Shown: positions 12,863 through 25,832 of the stretch, piece after piece
How the letters are laid out: each line of letters starts with the position of its first letter
Position numbering within the stretch: position 1 is the stretch's first letter
Source of the DNA: Spirodela intermedia
Taxonomy: Eukaryota; Streptophyta; Magnoliopsida; Alismatales; Araceae
Reading direction: 5' to 3'
Assembly: GCA_902729315.2 (NCBI GenBank)
Contig: LR746265.1
Span: 2,770,892-2,834,891, forward strand
Length of the DNA stretch: 64,000 nucleotides
The notes under the pieces: generated by a model
What the model saw: the letters and a program-made list of their open reading frames with translations, nothing else
What the model was told of the DNA's origin: nothing
The model's database searches: none
Made by a program: the position numbers and the translations under genes

Positions 12863-13218
12863 GGTTGCTACAGAATTCATATCAAATACCTGTTCATGGA
12901 GATTTAATGGCTACCCACTTGGTTACTGCAGGTGTGGTCGGCACCAAACTACTGCTACCGATGTGGGAATGTGGCCGCTGTGTTAAGCTTCAGTGAAAAC
13001 ATGGTGAGAGACGCTACGACCTGCTTAATCTGTGTTTTCTTTGATGATCTTGTTCATCTTCTCAAATAATCTCTTTTTTTTTTTTTGCTAAATCAAATCA
13101 CCGTGTGCTCTGTCTTTTCTCTCCCTTGTTTCAGGAGAGAGATGTCAAGTTCTTCACAGAAACGGAAGAAAACCAGCAGATGAGAGGCCCCAGATCCGGT
13201 GTGCCTTACTTCCTATGA
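8387..13218 (+). CDS. PPX: Ser/Thr protein phosphatase PP4/PPX catalytic subunit (303 aa, 10 exons)
   Basis: Catalytic subunit of protein phosphatase 4 (PPX in Arabidopsis), a metal-dependent PPP-family enzyme acting in nucleus and centrosome-like sites. Exons: 8387-8467, 9289-9435, 9528-9595, 9953-10010, 12022-12132, 12219-12269, 12416-12559, 12656-12751, 12932-13003, 13135-13218. The joined protein shows the PPP metal and catalytic motifs GDIHGQ, GDFVDRG and RGNHES, the later [11 protein letters not shown] block, and a C-terminal PYFL whose Leu is the methylation site in this family. Length is close to the 305 residues of Arabidopsis PPX. All introns are GT-AG except the fifth, whose donor reads GC at 12133-12134. 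Intron 4 (10011-12021) is 2.0 kb and carries a solo LTR. The best-conserved gene in the window. Confidence 0.96.
11103..11471 (+). mobile_element. Solo LTR in PPX intron 4, with CAAAT target duplication
   Basis: A 369-bp segment that begins TGTTACGAA and ends TTCGTAACA, a 9-bp perfect terminal inverted repeat with the TG...CA ends of LTRs. It is flanked on both sides by CAAAT (11098-11102 and 11472-11476), the 5-bp target duplication expected of LTR retrotransposon integration. No internal region or second LTR is present, so it is a solo LTR left by unequal recombination. Strand is nominal. Confidence 0.85.
12827..12859. repeat. CT microsatellite in a PPX intron
   Basis: About 16 units of (CT)n between PPX exons 8 and 9, in a pyrimidine-rich stretch about 70 bases upstream of the exon 9 acceptor. 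Confidence 0.9.
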
Positions 13219-14039
13219 TTGCCCGCATTGTTTGCTGCTGATTCTAAGGTTATTCCCCCCTTCTCCTGTGGAGGAGTCATTAGGGCTTTTTATCATCTTC
13301 CCTGTAATCTTCTTCCCCCCCGCATCCTCTCTCTCCTCCCCCATTCTATTCCCGGATTCTTGGACATGATTGCTGTATATTGCCATTCAGTTGATTTTGT
13401 TACTGTTTTTTTTTCCCTCTTCTGGTCGATGGGTTGGTCAAGTCGGGTCCTTCACGAGGAGAAATTGGGCTGACGTGCTAAGAAGTATTAGCGCCTTCTA
13501 TGCAGTTCTCACGTTTCCTGGGCGCCCGGAAAGATGGACGAAGATCGAAAGACAGTGATTAGAGAGAGAAAGTTGCCCCCTTGCCCCCCCCCTTGCGTTT
13601 TCTAGTAGGCAAGAGAGAGAAAGCTGGCTGGTTCTGAGCTGATGCATCTCCTCCTGAGATCCTCGCTGCCGAAGTCGGGGCTTCTCTCATCTCATTTTGC
13701 GGCCTGAGTCTCCATTCTAGTCCGTCAACTGCAAGCAGGTCGCGCCATTCGGAGTCAACCATGGATTCAATGTCCAACGCCAGCGTTGGCAAGGTCAAAC
13801 AGAGAATCAGGGCGGCGGCCGCGGATCTATAATCGCCTGTTGACTTTGGCACTTCCTCTGATTCTTTGTAAGCGTATACGTCCATATGAAGATAAGGTTT
13901 AGAGAGGTTGGGGCTTTGGGAGATGAGGTTCTAGGTCAAACTGCAGCCTGGCGGTGAACAGATCAAGCTAGGTTAGTCAAAGTTAGGCTCGAAGTCAATC
14001 TACTAGAAGAATGAAGCTTACCATTGAAGAGGAGCACCA
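13219..14039. other. Convergent intergenic region between PPX and DUF1308 genes
   Basis: This holds the 3' ends of two converging transcripts. A 108-codon minus-strand frame at 13559-13885 has no recognisable domain and is not supported as a gene. Nothing else was recognised. Confidence 0.4.
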
Positions 14040-17000
14040 CTAATCACCAATCAGTGCACGGGGTCTGTGCTTTATGGTTAATAAAGACATCCCGCTTTGG
14101 GAAATGGCTCTGACAAAACCCTCATTTGCGGTTAATGTGGGAGCACGCCAATGATCCCCCGTTCCGAATATAGTCTTGTTCTTCACTGCGAGCTTCCTTG
14201 TGGTTGGAAGAGCAGAAACACGCGCTGATGGGCTATCTGAGACCACTCTGCCCAAAAAATATATATAATCAGCAGAGGCAGATGATACGCATCCCATAAA
14301 TGATGATGAGCAGGGATAAATAATTTCCCAAAAAAATAAAATAAAATTGGGACAACTGCAGAAAAAAAATCATTTTGCGGTGATGAAGGAGAAAATAAAC
14401 AAAGTTTAAGTTTTTTTTTTTTGCAAATTTGCCATTATGTGAGTCATATTCCCATGTTGCTGCCCTAGGAACTATAGGGAGAAGAAATCCCTCAACCTAG
14501 CAATCGGGCCTCTTTCTTAAGTGATTTTCTTGAAAAACGCAATAGTTTGAAATTGAATACCCAAAAGTTACCAAGGAAGCCTGCATTGGGGAATCTCCTT
14601 ATATATAAATTTCATCTGCAGAAGAAATAAATTCTATAAGCTTAAGCTAGGAAATCATTGAGTGAGTAGCAGTTCAGATGAATGGAGCAACGGAACCCTA
14701 ATTATCTGAAAATTGAAGAGTCTAAATGGAACCATTCTTTCATGTGGTTGAAGTATTTTTCTCACCATTGAACGTACTTCTCAAAGGATTCGGTAAAATA
14801 ATTTGAAATCGGATGATTTCAATTGATTTCATCATATTTCAGCCTAGATCAGTTCGCTTTGATCCAAGATTTGGGTTCGGAAAATATTGATCTGTCAAGC
14901 TGGTCTTCATAGTATAAAAGCAGACAATCCTTTATCTAGGTAGCGCAGCATCCCAGCCACGTGGTGGTTCACAGAGATAGACGAGCATGAATCTTTAGCT
15001 TCCATTATAAACCAGAATAGTAAAGGAAAAATCATATCATACTGTGTTTCACGCTTCCTTTGGTACAGGTTTATACGTCGTATCACTAATGCAAGCCATG
15101 AGATGTTGTTATCTGATAAGGAAAGTCAACTTACAGGAGTGATTGAAGCAGTTGACATGCTCTTGCTTTCTCGTCCACGCCTCCACATATTGACACAAGC
15201 TCCTTGAATTCAGAGAGAACGCTTTCACAAATAATACCTTTCTTTCCAGTAATGACATCACTGAATTCAGGTAGAATGGGGTCTCGAAGTTCTGACATCA
15301 CCTGGAATAAAACTAGGTGTTTGTTAGGAAAACATGCTGCATTAGTCCTGTTATGTTTAAGAAGCTAGTCAGCAGAATGTGCGTAAATTTCCGGAAAAAA
15401 GAGGAGAAATGAGCAGATTGCGAGGTACAAAGACAAGATTAATCTTATGGCATATATATGATTAAAAAAATGAACACACTAGATGAAAAATGACTTTAAT
15501 TAATGAGTCCTCCCCAGTATCATATATTAGCTAAATAGAGTTATCTCTCAAACAAAAGAAAGGCAAAATTCAAGGATATCATTAGGATACATATTCAGAG
15601 AGATATACATTTAAATACTGCCCCTAATCATAGAACAAAATTTTGAGTCCTGATTGTTCGCAGTGTTCGTAATGAGCCTACAAATCGTTGAATGCAAGTC
15701 GCTAACCATCTGACACACCGTAGTAAGAGAAAGCGTCATAATAAGGATGCAATATTTGAAAGGATGATGTTTTCAAGGTTTCAAAGACACGCAAAATTTT
15801 GTTACGGACGTCTAAAAATACGGCTCAATGTGAGCAACAAAAGCACAGTGACATCCCTCCAGTTACCGACCTATGAAATCTAGGGTCAAGCTCCGATGAC
15901 CATACCCACGTAAGTCCACAAGTAGCAGCTTATTTCATCCTAGCCAAGGGTTCTGCACTCTATTCCTCTCATCTCCAAAACCCTATTTTTTCACCATGTC
16001 ACTTCTCACGACCTAAGATGCATCTACTCTGTTTCACCGGCACTGAAAGTAGAAATGACCGAGACCAGGATTAAAGGTAGTTGCAACTGAGTGAAGATGA
16101 AGAGGGCCGTAAACAAATGAACCAAACACACTAAACTTTGTGCTGGTATCATAAAACTATTCACCAAAAGCCCAAATCCTTGCACAATGAGTGACCATTA
16201 AGTTCTACAAATCAATTCAATAATACAGCAGAAAAACTGACTTCGTATTATGTGTTTCTTGTAAATTAACCCCGGTAGCAGGAATGCACCATCAATCAGT
16301 GGGCTTCGTCAAAAACCTATCAGTACCATTGTATTCAAGATAAGCAATCATACTATTCTAATTAAAGTGCCACACACCTGTGCCATAACAAATTCATAGT
16401 TGCCCTTAAACTGCCTTTTCAAGTCAACCTCTGCTGTCTTAAGCAGGCGATCAGTATCACCATTGCTTATCCCAGATACGATGGCAATCAAAGCTGTTGT
16501 ATCAAAATTTATCAGTCGCTCATTCGATGTGTCACCTGAAGCCTCTTTCAGAGAAGACATTAGATGCCAGAACTCGCTGCTTGAATCCAAAGCATCCTCA
16601 CCTCCCCTGCACCCTCCCTCAGAAACTTTGATGATAGAACGATTTATAATACTGCCTGCGTCAATGTTAATCTCAAATGCGCAACTGCCTGGTCCAACAA
16701 CATTAATCCATCCACATTCTAATTCTTCAAAAGTACGGAACTCTGGAAAAAAAAACTGGTTCCCCAACTCTGACGCTCCGAAATCATTAACCAGATTTTT
16801 GGAAATGGTCTCGGTCAGCCCCTTGGAAAAGAAGAGGACAATGGAGTCTGGCTTCAGGGACACTGTGGAGCGTGCAACAGAGATGACTCGCTCCACCCTC
16901 GCCCTTAATCCGTCATCGCTCCGATGAGAACCCATCCAGGTGATGAACTTGGGATTTCTGTCGGAAACGAGGAACCAGACAGGCTTCTGACAGAGCGTGC

Positions 17001-17533
17001 ACACGATATCAATATGTACTGGCTTCGAGTCCACCTGTGGTAACGAAGGTGAAGGCGGTGATGGTCCAACGGGCTTACATACGCGTGATACTCCCGCTAC
17101 AGAAGGCTGTTCGATGACCTGAACGACGGATTCCAAATAACCTACGTTCAAACTGCAATAACTTCTGTTCATAATCCATCATCAATTTTCCGAAGCACAA
17201 CATCACAACGCAGATATATATATATATAGATATGTGGCGAGAGAGAGAGAGGGAGAACCTAAAGGGGGAGGAGAGCTCTGAAGGAGAAAGGCGGGAGAGG
17301 TATCTGATTTCGGCGTTCAGAAGCCTGAGCAGGGTCTGCCGGCACGCGTCGGAGAGCTTAGATGGAGGTAGGTCACGCTCGATACGTCGGCGGAGGGAGA
17401 GGCACCGATACTTGGCGGCCTCCAGCGTCGCAGCAGGAGGGATCCGGAGCCATCTTCTTCCTTGAGTCTTCCATCTCCTCCTCACCGAGACGAAGGAGCG
17501 AAAAGTTGCAGAGATTTCAGAAGCCCAGTCCAT
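14040..17533 (-). CDS. DUF1308 / UPF0415 (C7orf25-like) protein, about 474 aa, 4 exons
   Basis: A conserved eukaryotic protein of unknown biochemical role, related to human C7orf25 (DUF1308, a PIN-like fold in some analyses). Minus-strand exons: 17533-17259, 17152-16378, 15301-15135 and 14247-14040; phases join cleanly to 474 codons plus TAG. Landmarks are VSRVCKP and DIVCTLCQKPVWFL in exon 2, the Asp-rich NFDTTALIAIVSGI segment near its end, and the diagnostic C-terminus IFGTGDHWRAPTLTAN followed by HRPRALIGD. The N-terminal 50 residues are uncertain: an off-frame ATG at 17474 begins a peptide that looks more like the natural start, and a TATA-like box sits only about 10 bp upstream of the chosen ATG. 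Introns 2 (15302-16377) and 3 (14248-15134) contain nothing identified. Confidence 0.85.
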
Positions 17534-17702
17534 TCCGAGATATAAATACCGACCACGCGGGGGCCTGATAATGGGCCTCAGTATTTCGGCCCATGAGAAG
17601 ATATTCCAATCGTCTTCTTCAGATCTCCAAGCTCCTAAGGACCTCTAATGGGGATCTTCCTCCTAAACTGGTACTGAGCGTAATAAAGGCGCTGACCAAT
17701 TA
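17534..17702. promoter_or_regulatory. Compact bidirectional promoter
   Basis: Only about 170-280 bases separate the divergent DUF1308 and oligopeptidase B coding regions. The interval contains TGGGCCT (17572-17578) and GGCCCAT (17588-17594), site II/GCCCA-type elements typical of plant housekeeping promoters. It also has a TATAAATA-like sequence at 17541-17548 readable in either direction. A shared promoter is inferred from layout. Confidence 0.5.
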
Positions 17703-17816
17703 GTGAATCAGCAATGGCAAGCGCCTCTTATCGTATGCTCCCCTCCCGGGTGGATCCACAGACGCGCCAGTTCATCGGAGTGTCGTCGCTCAGAAGTCCC
17801 GTTAATTCCGGCTGAG

Positions 17817-20800
17817 ATGATCCGCTTGGGGGGTTGCCTTTGCCTTCCGCTGATCCTTACTAGTCGGCTGCTATTGTTGGCTCCTCACACCCCCGCATCG
17901 ATTGCCGCGGCGAATCTCAACCGGATTGGTTCCCCATTCACCTCGTCTTCCCTCTCGGCGGCGGCAGTAGGGACGGCAGTCATGAGAGCTCCACCGGTGG
18001 CGAAGAAGGTCAACCATGTGATGGAGCTGTTCGGGGACGTCAGGGTCGACGACTACTACTGGCTCCGGGACGACTCCCGGGCGAATCCCGAAGTCCTCTC
18101 CTACCTCAAAGAGGAGAACGACTACGTTGACTACGTTATGTCCGGTGAGATTACGGATTTTAATGGCGTTTGGTTGTTCGCTTCTTGGCCGTCGTTTTAG
18201 GAACGTGATGGCATCCCGAGCTTTGGTTTCTCGCGTCAAATGTGGGGCTAGACCTTTTCTTCCGACAGGTCAAATGTGGACTCCATGGTGCTTTTCTTGT
18301 GCTGTTTTGATTGGAGTATCTCCTTTGCTATCGATGTAGTCCACTGAGTATCTTATTGAGACGTCGACAAAGTCTTTCCTGGGTGGGGACTGAGCTTTCT
18401 CCAGGATCTAGCTTCTTGACCATCATTATCATTTCTACTTCCCCTCCCCTCACCCCCCCCAAAAGGAGTCGTCGCGTTGACTTTTGAGCTTCGGGTCCTT
18501 TTTCTCCTGTCTGTGGGGACTCAGGGACGACCGACACATTTTAGAGCCACAGGTGCATTCTTTGAGACATGATATTTGTGCTATTATCGAGGGTTAAATA
18601 GACTGCATAGAGCGAAGTTCGCATTCTACTACAGAGATCTGCTTCATGTTTGTGAACGGAGAGATTTATGTATAAAAATATTTCACTATGTTTCTCTAGC
18701 TCAAATTGGGCAATGCTTGTGATGTGTTCTACCGAGTATATTATTCACTATGCTTGCCCGAATGTATGAGAATTATTGAAATGGCATTCACTTCAGTCAT
18801 AAAAGCGACTCTCTTTTGCTAAACTCCATGACAATAAACTTTTTCGTCTGTTATCTGAAACAATATTCTAATACTGCCATGTATTTGAACCAGGAACAAA
18901 AAAATTTGAAGACGAGCTTTATGCGGAGATTAGAGGAAGAATCAAGGAAGATGATATCTCTGCACCTGTGAGGAGAGGTCAATATTACTATTATGAACGA
19001 ACATTGAAGGGTAAAGAGTATGTTCAGCACTGTAGACGCCTTATTCCTGGTGCTGGAGCGCCTGCCTCTGTACATGACATAATGGCCACCGGACCTGATG
19101 CACTGGAGCACGTTATCTTAGATGAGAATATTAAGGCTCAGGAACACGGTTACTACAGCATCGGGTCCTTCAAAGTACAGTATTGCGATTAATTATTCAT
19201 TTATGGGTGTGGATTTTCATTTGGTATTTGACCATTTTGGTTCCCTGGTTTTCTCAGGTAAGCCCCAATAATAAGCTCGTGGCATATGCTGAAGATACTA
19301 AGGGTGATGAGATCTACACGGTTTATGTCATTGACGCTGAGACAGGAGTTACCGTTGGGAAACCTCTGACTAGCGTAACCTCATATGTTGAGTGGGCTGG
19401 CGATGAAGCATTAGTTTACATAACAATGGATGAGATCCTCCGGCCTGATAAGGTTTTTTTTTTTCATTCTCTCAAATCTAGATGCAATGCTTCTTAGAAC
19501 ATAATATATGTACCATAGTTTTTTGTTTCTCTTGGTTCGTCTTTTCAATGTGTCTCTATTATCTGAAGTCCTAAAATCCTTTGGTTATATTCTTCACAGT
19601 TCCTAACTGTATTCTTCACAATGTGTCCTTTTATATTCTTCACAATGCGTTCCAATTGTATATGTGCAGCATCATATACTTATTCTACCCCCGCTTGATT
19701 ATGTGCAGTCAATGCATGTGTTATTTGGACGAAAAGAAGTAACCAAACAAGTCCTTAATCTTCATGTTGGTTGTTGCTCTTTGAAAGATGTTCGTAGACA
19801 GTTCTATATTACCTCCTCGAACTCGAATTCTTTCTATTTTATGACATCAAATAGTACCCCGATAGATTCTATTGTATGCCCTCTCCAAACTGATAAAGCT
19901 CAGATATTGGTTTTGGTTTTTTGTGTTAAACATTTCCTTCAGTAGCCATAGTTTGAAATTTTATGTTAATACCTTACGCTCTAGGCATAAAATATAACTA
20001 ATTTCTAAAACTTATTTTGTTCTCTTCTATATGCTGTCTATCCATCTACTTATCTATTTCTTTTGGCCTCATATTTCACCATATCAAGTTGAGGCTGGTG
20101 GAATCGGGGAAAGAATGTCTCTGTTATTCTTAGATATTGTCTGAATGACCTCTAATTATTCAACCAAGACATATCAATATTCCTTTTATTCTTCTACTCT
20201 TCCATAAACATCGTTTTTATGTTTGATTGTTTTATTTTCTTTCATGTTGTTTATCCACGTTCATAGTAAAGATTTTCCACGTTTTAGATTGGGGACTAAA
20301 CTAAATCATGAGAATTTCAGATTCTGGGAAGGTTTGACTTCCTAAGGCAATTGAGAGTATGCCCGTTTGGTCTATTGGATGGGAATCATGTTTTATCTTT
20401 TATGTATGTGGGTATGTCCTGTCCCTGTGGGACACTGGTAAAATAAATATTTGTTGATACCTATGCCTGTGTATACTTATCCGAAGTTGTAATGCTATAA
20501 ATTACTGACCCTTTTTTTTAAAGACACTCGATCTTCTTCTATAATAAAGCGATAATTTTTTTCTCTCTATCATAGTCACATATCCTGCTGGTCGCTCGAC
20601 CTTTGCAATAGTATAGTCTTAACATACTAAAAAATTACGTTCTGTTAGTAACTTCTGCCATTACCAAGCAAGGTAAATTGGTTGCCATACTTTTCTAGTC
20701 AAAATATGATTCTTCGTGCATTCTTAATTTACTTTCTTTATTTCAATTTTTAGATTAAGGAATAAAATGGGAGAATGTGGTTTTTGAGTTCGTAAATTGA

Positions 20801-23800
20801 CAACCGTTCTGTCTGAATCGGTGACGAATGTGTCATGCTTATTTCATTTTATAATTCTCATCGCTACTTGACATTCATCACTAGTCATCTTGATTCTCAC
20901 TCGGTGCTCTCTATAGGTTTGGCTGCACACATTGGGATCTGATCAATCAAGTGATCGTTGCCTCTATCATGAAAAAGATGACATGTTCTCTGTTGATCTT
21001 CAAGCATCTGAAAGTAAAAAATATTTGTTTGTTGCATCTGAGAGTAAAAATACACGGTTTGTATTCTACCTGGATATTCTTAAACAAGACCAGGGGCTTG
21101 TGGCCTTGACACCCCGTATAAATGGTACTGACACATCAGTCAGTCATCGAGGAAACCATTTTTTCGTCCTGAGAAGAACTGAAGAACTCTACAACTCTGA
21201 ATTACTTGTTTGCCCCTTGGATGATCCATCTAAAACTACTGTTCTGCTTCCACATCGAGAAAGGTACTTTTCTTTCACCGATGACATGCTGTAACTACCT
21301 TTCCCACTTGTTTCAGTCAAAATATCTTATCTTCTCTTGTACAATATGGATTTTACATCTGAGCGATGTGGGTATTTTGAGTTCCGGTTAAACAGCGAGG
21401 ATTAGATGAGCTTAAGATATGTCCCCGTTCATACCAGAAATGTTTGTGATGAACATAGCGTGATCACGTTAGTTCCTGTGACACCAGTCACAGACAATAG
21501 GCAAGCACTCATATAGCACACGTAGCCTTTCTTGAGATATGATTTGATGTTTCTATAAATAAGTACTTTGATATTAATAGCAGGTATGAAAGTGGAGCAG
21601 GAATAGCTCTTGATTTAGAAAATAGGGATTTTCTCATCAAATTTACCCCAAAGAGAGAACTTGTCTTGAAGTTCATTTTTTGTACAAGCCGCTGTATTGT
21701 GAAATTGTCAATTCATGGACCTATATGGCCACGGCATACCCGTTATAAACAATTTTACGATCGATTTCTTCACTTCAAGTATTGCTTCCACACCTAAAGA
21801 GATAAACCGTGACTATTCACCTCGCTTCTGTAGAACAGACCGTCCAATTATGACCAAAAGTGTTTACCTTTACCTTTGTTGACTGAGCCCTGACTCACAG
21901 TAGCACATTTTTCATATGAGGGATATTCTCCTCTTTCCTGTTTTCTTCCTACATCATGAACCTTCTTCTGATTTTTTTTCCAATTTTTTTTTTCAACAGA
22001 ACCTTTGTTTTGGATATGTAAATTTAGAGATTAAAATTTAAATAATGCTAATAAATTATAATTAAAATAATAAAATTTTTATGTCGTGTATGATAATTTA
22101 TTTGACTTTAAAATCAAAATAATAGTGTTATCGAATAGTGTCACATCATAATGTTAGTTATGATTTTATTGAATAGTAAGTTGTAAAAGTCAGTTAATAC
22201 TTTGAAAGCATGGATAGTTGCTTGACAGCCTTCCTACGATAGGTGTGATAAAATTACCTAATTTTATTATATATGTAATTTCCTTTGACCGAAAAGAGAG
22301 ACTGTAGACAGGACTGCAGAACCTGAATTTTCAAATATGTTCCAAAATTGAAACTCATTATTTAATTGACCACTGAGAAGAAGAAGATCAAGTCATTACA
22401 TTGATGTAACACTTAATTCATGGTGAATCACCCCCCTGTCCTTTTTCTCTTTTAATAATATTCGGTAAGGTTACCAGTTGACCACTTTTTTCCTCGTCCA
22501 AAGCAGAAGAAGATTCCAAAGAGATTCCATGGTTGCAAACTTGCAATAATGCTCCAGGTCCCATCACCTGGTCTTTAATAAAAACAGTTTCTCTCCTGTC
22601 TACCATTTTCTATAGTCGACAATTACATTCTCTATTTTTTTTTGTCATGACAATTTCATATATGTCGGTTAAGTTTTCATATAATATCTTTTGTTCATTT
22701 GATTTCTTTCTGAATCTTTTTGTGTGAAGATGTGATACTTCTATGGTTGTTGTTACTTATTCATGAGATTATTTTTCATTATTAAAGCATTATTAACGTG
22801 AGTTTCTCAGTGTGAAAATACAGGATATAAAACTTTTCGAAGAACATCTTGTGGTTTATGAGCGTGAAAATGGTTTACCTAAAGCAATCGTGTATAGACT
22901 TCTACCAATCAGCGAATCTATTGAACGTCTTGGAGATGGCAGAGCCATTGCTTTTATTGATCCTGCCTATTCATTGGATCCTGAAGAATCACAGTTTTCG
23001 TCTACCATTTTAAGATTTTCCTATAGTTCGATGAGAACTCCACCTTCCGTCTACGACTACGACATGGATACAGGTGTTTCTGTTCTCAAGAAGATTGAGA
23101 CAGTAAGTATGCCCTAGCCTTTCACTATGCCTGACCACGTTCGCTTGTATTTTGTAGAAAGACTGTATTGAACATTGCATAATCATTTTAGCTCCAGTAA
23201 AACCCATGGCATACCGAAAAAAGCACTCGAGTAAAGAATGCAGTCTAGCTTGAGACATGATTCGATACTACAGTCGACAGGTATTCGGAGATAAATGGCC
23301 AGTGTATTATGATATCTGATTCACTTGATGCTGCCAACAGGGTGCTCTTCTTATGGACTTATTCCACTATTCACGCCTTTTTCTACCTCTGTGAATGATG
23401 CATGGTTGTCAATGTGTGTTTTGTGACATCATGATTTATTTATATAATGTGCTCAGGAACGATGAACATATTTGAACGAAGTAAAATGCAGGTACTTGGT
23501 GGCTTCAACTCATCAAATTACGTGACTGAGAGGAAATGGGCAACTGCTTCAGATGGTACCCAGATACCCATTTCGATTTTCTATCATAAGAATCTTGTTA
23601 AGCTCGATGGTTCTGATCCCTTACTGCTTTATGGATACGGCTCTTATGAGGTAATTTATGATTCTATATCTCGACATTATGCATTAGTCATTTCTTAATA
23701 CGAAAATTATGTGGTACTATCCAGTTTTGAAAAAAAGAACATCAAGGTCATGAGCTTATGCTCAAATTTTATTTGTAAAATTATTTTTACGACCTGTATT

Positions 23801-25832
23801 TATCACCATCCTTTTTTTTAATTTCTTTGATAGTCAATCTAAATGTCAATGCTCACTCAAATCCTAGAATCTTTCCCCGCATCCAATACGTAATACTGGA
23901 ACATGTTATATACCTTACCTGTGGAGTTCAGAATTGGCTAATCCAGAACTTCAGATGGCCAAACAGATTGCTAGGATCAATCAGCCTGATAAATTTTTTA
24001 TGTGCCAATGCTGATCAGATCTGGATCTGGATTGACCCAGACAGATTCGGAAAAAGCTGATCGGAAAAGCTTTTATTTATTTATTTCTTCGTTTTATTTC
24101 GTTTTGTTGTCGTTCCCTCTATTTTTTTAATTCTCTTCCATCATCCCTTGGCCTAGCTTAGAATCATCATATCAAAGGTAATGCATGGGCCCATCCTCTT
24201 CCAGAGTCGTATCAATACATGGCACACTCTCTTCTTTTTTTATTCCACAATTGGATCAAAACTCATGGCTAGCATACCTCTTTCTAAGTTATTGGAATGT
24301 GTTGAGAAACATAGATCGATTGAAAACACAGAGATTTCCTCTCTCACGGAGGACAAAAGGGAGGAACCGTGGAAACTGCCTCAACCCATCATCGACCTCT
24401 CACATCCCTTAAAAGGGAAGAAAACCCTACAGAAAATTTCCCAAAATACCCTTATAACTTCCAACAGAATGCATTTCAGCCACCTTATTGCGTATCATTG
24501 CGTATCATCGACAGTCAACTAATGTCTCTGCTCAAGCTTTTTACTCAAGAAAATTGCTTGGTTCATTTTACTCCGTTTTTTGTTTTTTTTTAATATACCG
24601 AAGAAAGCATTCTCAATGAACAGGCATTTATCTTTGAGATTACCCTGTCATCATCTTTAAGCTCCATTTAACTGGCGGACGTTTCTCTCGCCTGCAGGTA
24701 TGCATTGATCCCAGTTTCAAAGCTTCTAGGCTGTCTTTGGTGGATAGAGGATTTATCTATGTAATTGCTCATATTCGTGGGGGAGGTGAAATGGGGAGGC
24801 AGTGGTACGAAAATGGGAAGCTGTTGAAGAAAAAAAACACCTTTACGGATTTCATTGCCTGCGCTGAGTACCTAATAGCAAACAACTACTGCTCAAAGGA
24901 GAAACTCTGCATAAATGGAAGGAGCGCTGGTGGCTTGCTCATTGGTGCTGTTCTGAACATGCGTCCGGATCTGTTCAAGGCAGCGGTAGCTGGGGTTCCA
25001 TTTGTCGACGTCTTGACAACCATGCTCGATCCAACAATCCCTTTGACAACCTCTGAGTGGGAGGTCTGGACCTTGATTTTATTTTTATTTTTTGGCGGCT
25101 GGATTTAAATTTCTTTTCTGTTTTCAAAAAATTATTAATTCCCTTGAAAATAATCCCTGTAGGAGTGGGGCGATCCCAGAAAGGAGGACTTTTACTTCTA
25201 CATGAAGTCGTACTCTCCAGTCGACAATGTGGGTAGAAAAAAAATATTATTTTTCTGGCCTGGTTGACTTTGTTATAGTTGACTCTGACCTTCTTCCGCT
25301 TTCGCAGATAAGACCACAGAAGTACCCAGACATTCTTGTCACTGCCGGCTTGAACGGTACCCTCTTTGGTTCGAGCTTCGCCACTCCTCTCATGGTTTTC
25401 ACGCTGATCTTTCCCGTTGCGTTTCTCATGCTCCTCCAGATCCCCGCGTTCTGTACTCGGAACCTGCCAAATTCGTGGCGAAGCTGAGGACGACGAAGAC
25501 AGATGACAATCTTCTCCTGTTTAAGTGCGAGCTTGGCGCCGGCCACTTCTCCAAGTCGGGAAGGTAACCCCTCTCGTAATATCCAGAAATAGTTATTTTT
25601 AATAAAAAAAACTGAAAATGGCAAAAATGCCATATATACTGAATGACGCCTTCTCGATAAATAAATAAATAAATAAATAATTATGGGCGGTGGCAATCAG
25701 GATCCTTTCTGTGGGTTTTCTCAGTAATTTTTCCTCCCGATTTGGTACAGATTCGAGAAGCTGCAGGAAGACGCATTCACTTACGCTTTTATTCTCAAGG
25801 CGTTGGACATGATCCCAGTTCCCGGATCCTGA
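17817..25832 (+). CDS. OPB: Oligopeptidase B-type prolyl oligopeptidase (S9A), about 762 aa, 11 exons
   Basis: A serine peptidase of the prolyl oligopeptidase family, closest in my reading to plant oligopeptidase B (Arabidopsis At1g50380 type), which cleaves short peptides after basic residues. Exons: 17817-18144, 18894-19174, 19258-19452, 20917-21263, 22811-23102, 23492-23650, 24698-25063, 25163-25228, 25308-25356, 25440-25563, 25751-25832. The N-terminal beta-propeller spans roughly residues 70-480 and the hydrolase domain follows. The triad is visible: Ser610 in GRSAGG, Asp695 in AGLNDPRV (split across an intron), His730 in GAGHFSKSG. The start is uncertain: an in-frame ATG at 17703 would add 38 residues, while an ATG at 17982 (MRAPPVAKKV) matches the usual conserved start. 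The extension from 17817 is hydrophobic and Ser/Ala-rich and could be an organelle transit peptide. The 83-base intron at 25357-25439 is unusually small. Confidence 0.93.

Noticed and set aside
13559-13885. 108-codon minus-strand frame between PPX and DUF1308 genes
   Set aside because: No recognisable family or signal; lies in the overlap of two 3' flanks.
21996-22290. AT-rich segment in OPB intron 4, possible MITE
   Set aside because: No terminal inverted repeats or target duplication could be identified.
24181-24600. Possible LTR fragment in OPB intron 6 (duplicated TTGCGTATCA near 24487-24507)
   Set aside because: The 10-bp repeat is directly tandem and no TG...CA bounded segment with target duplications could be defined.
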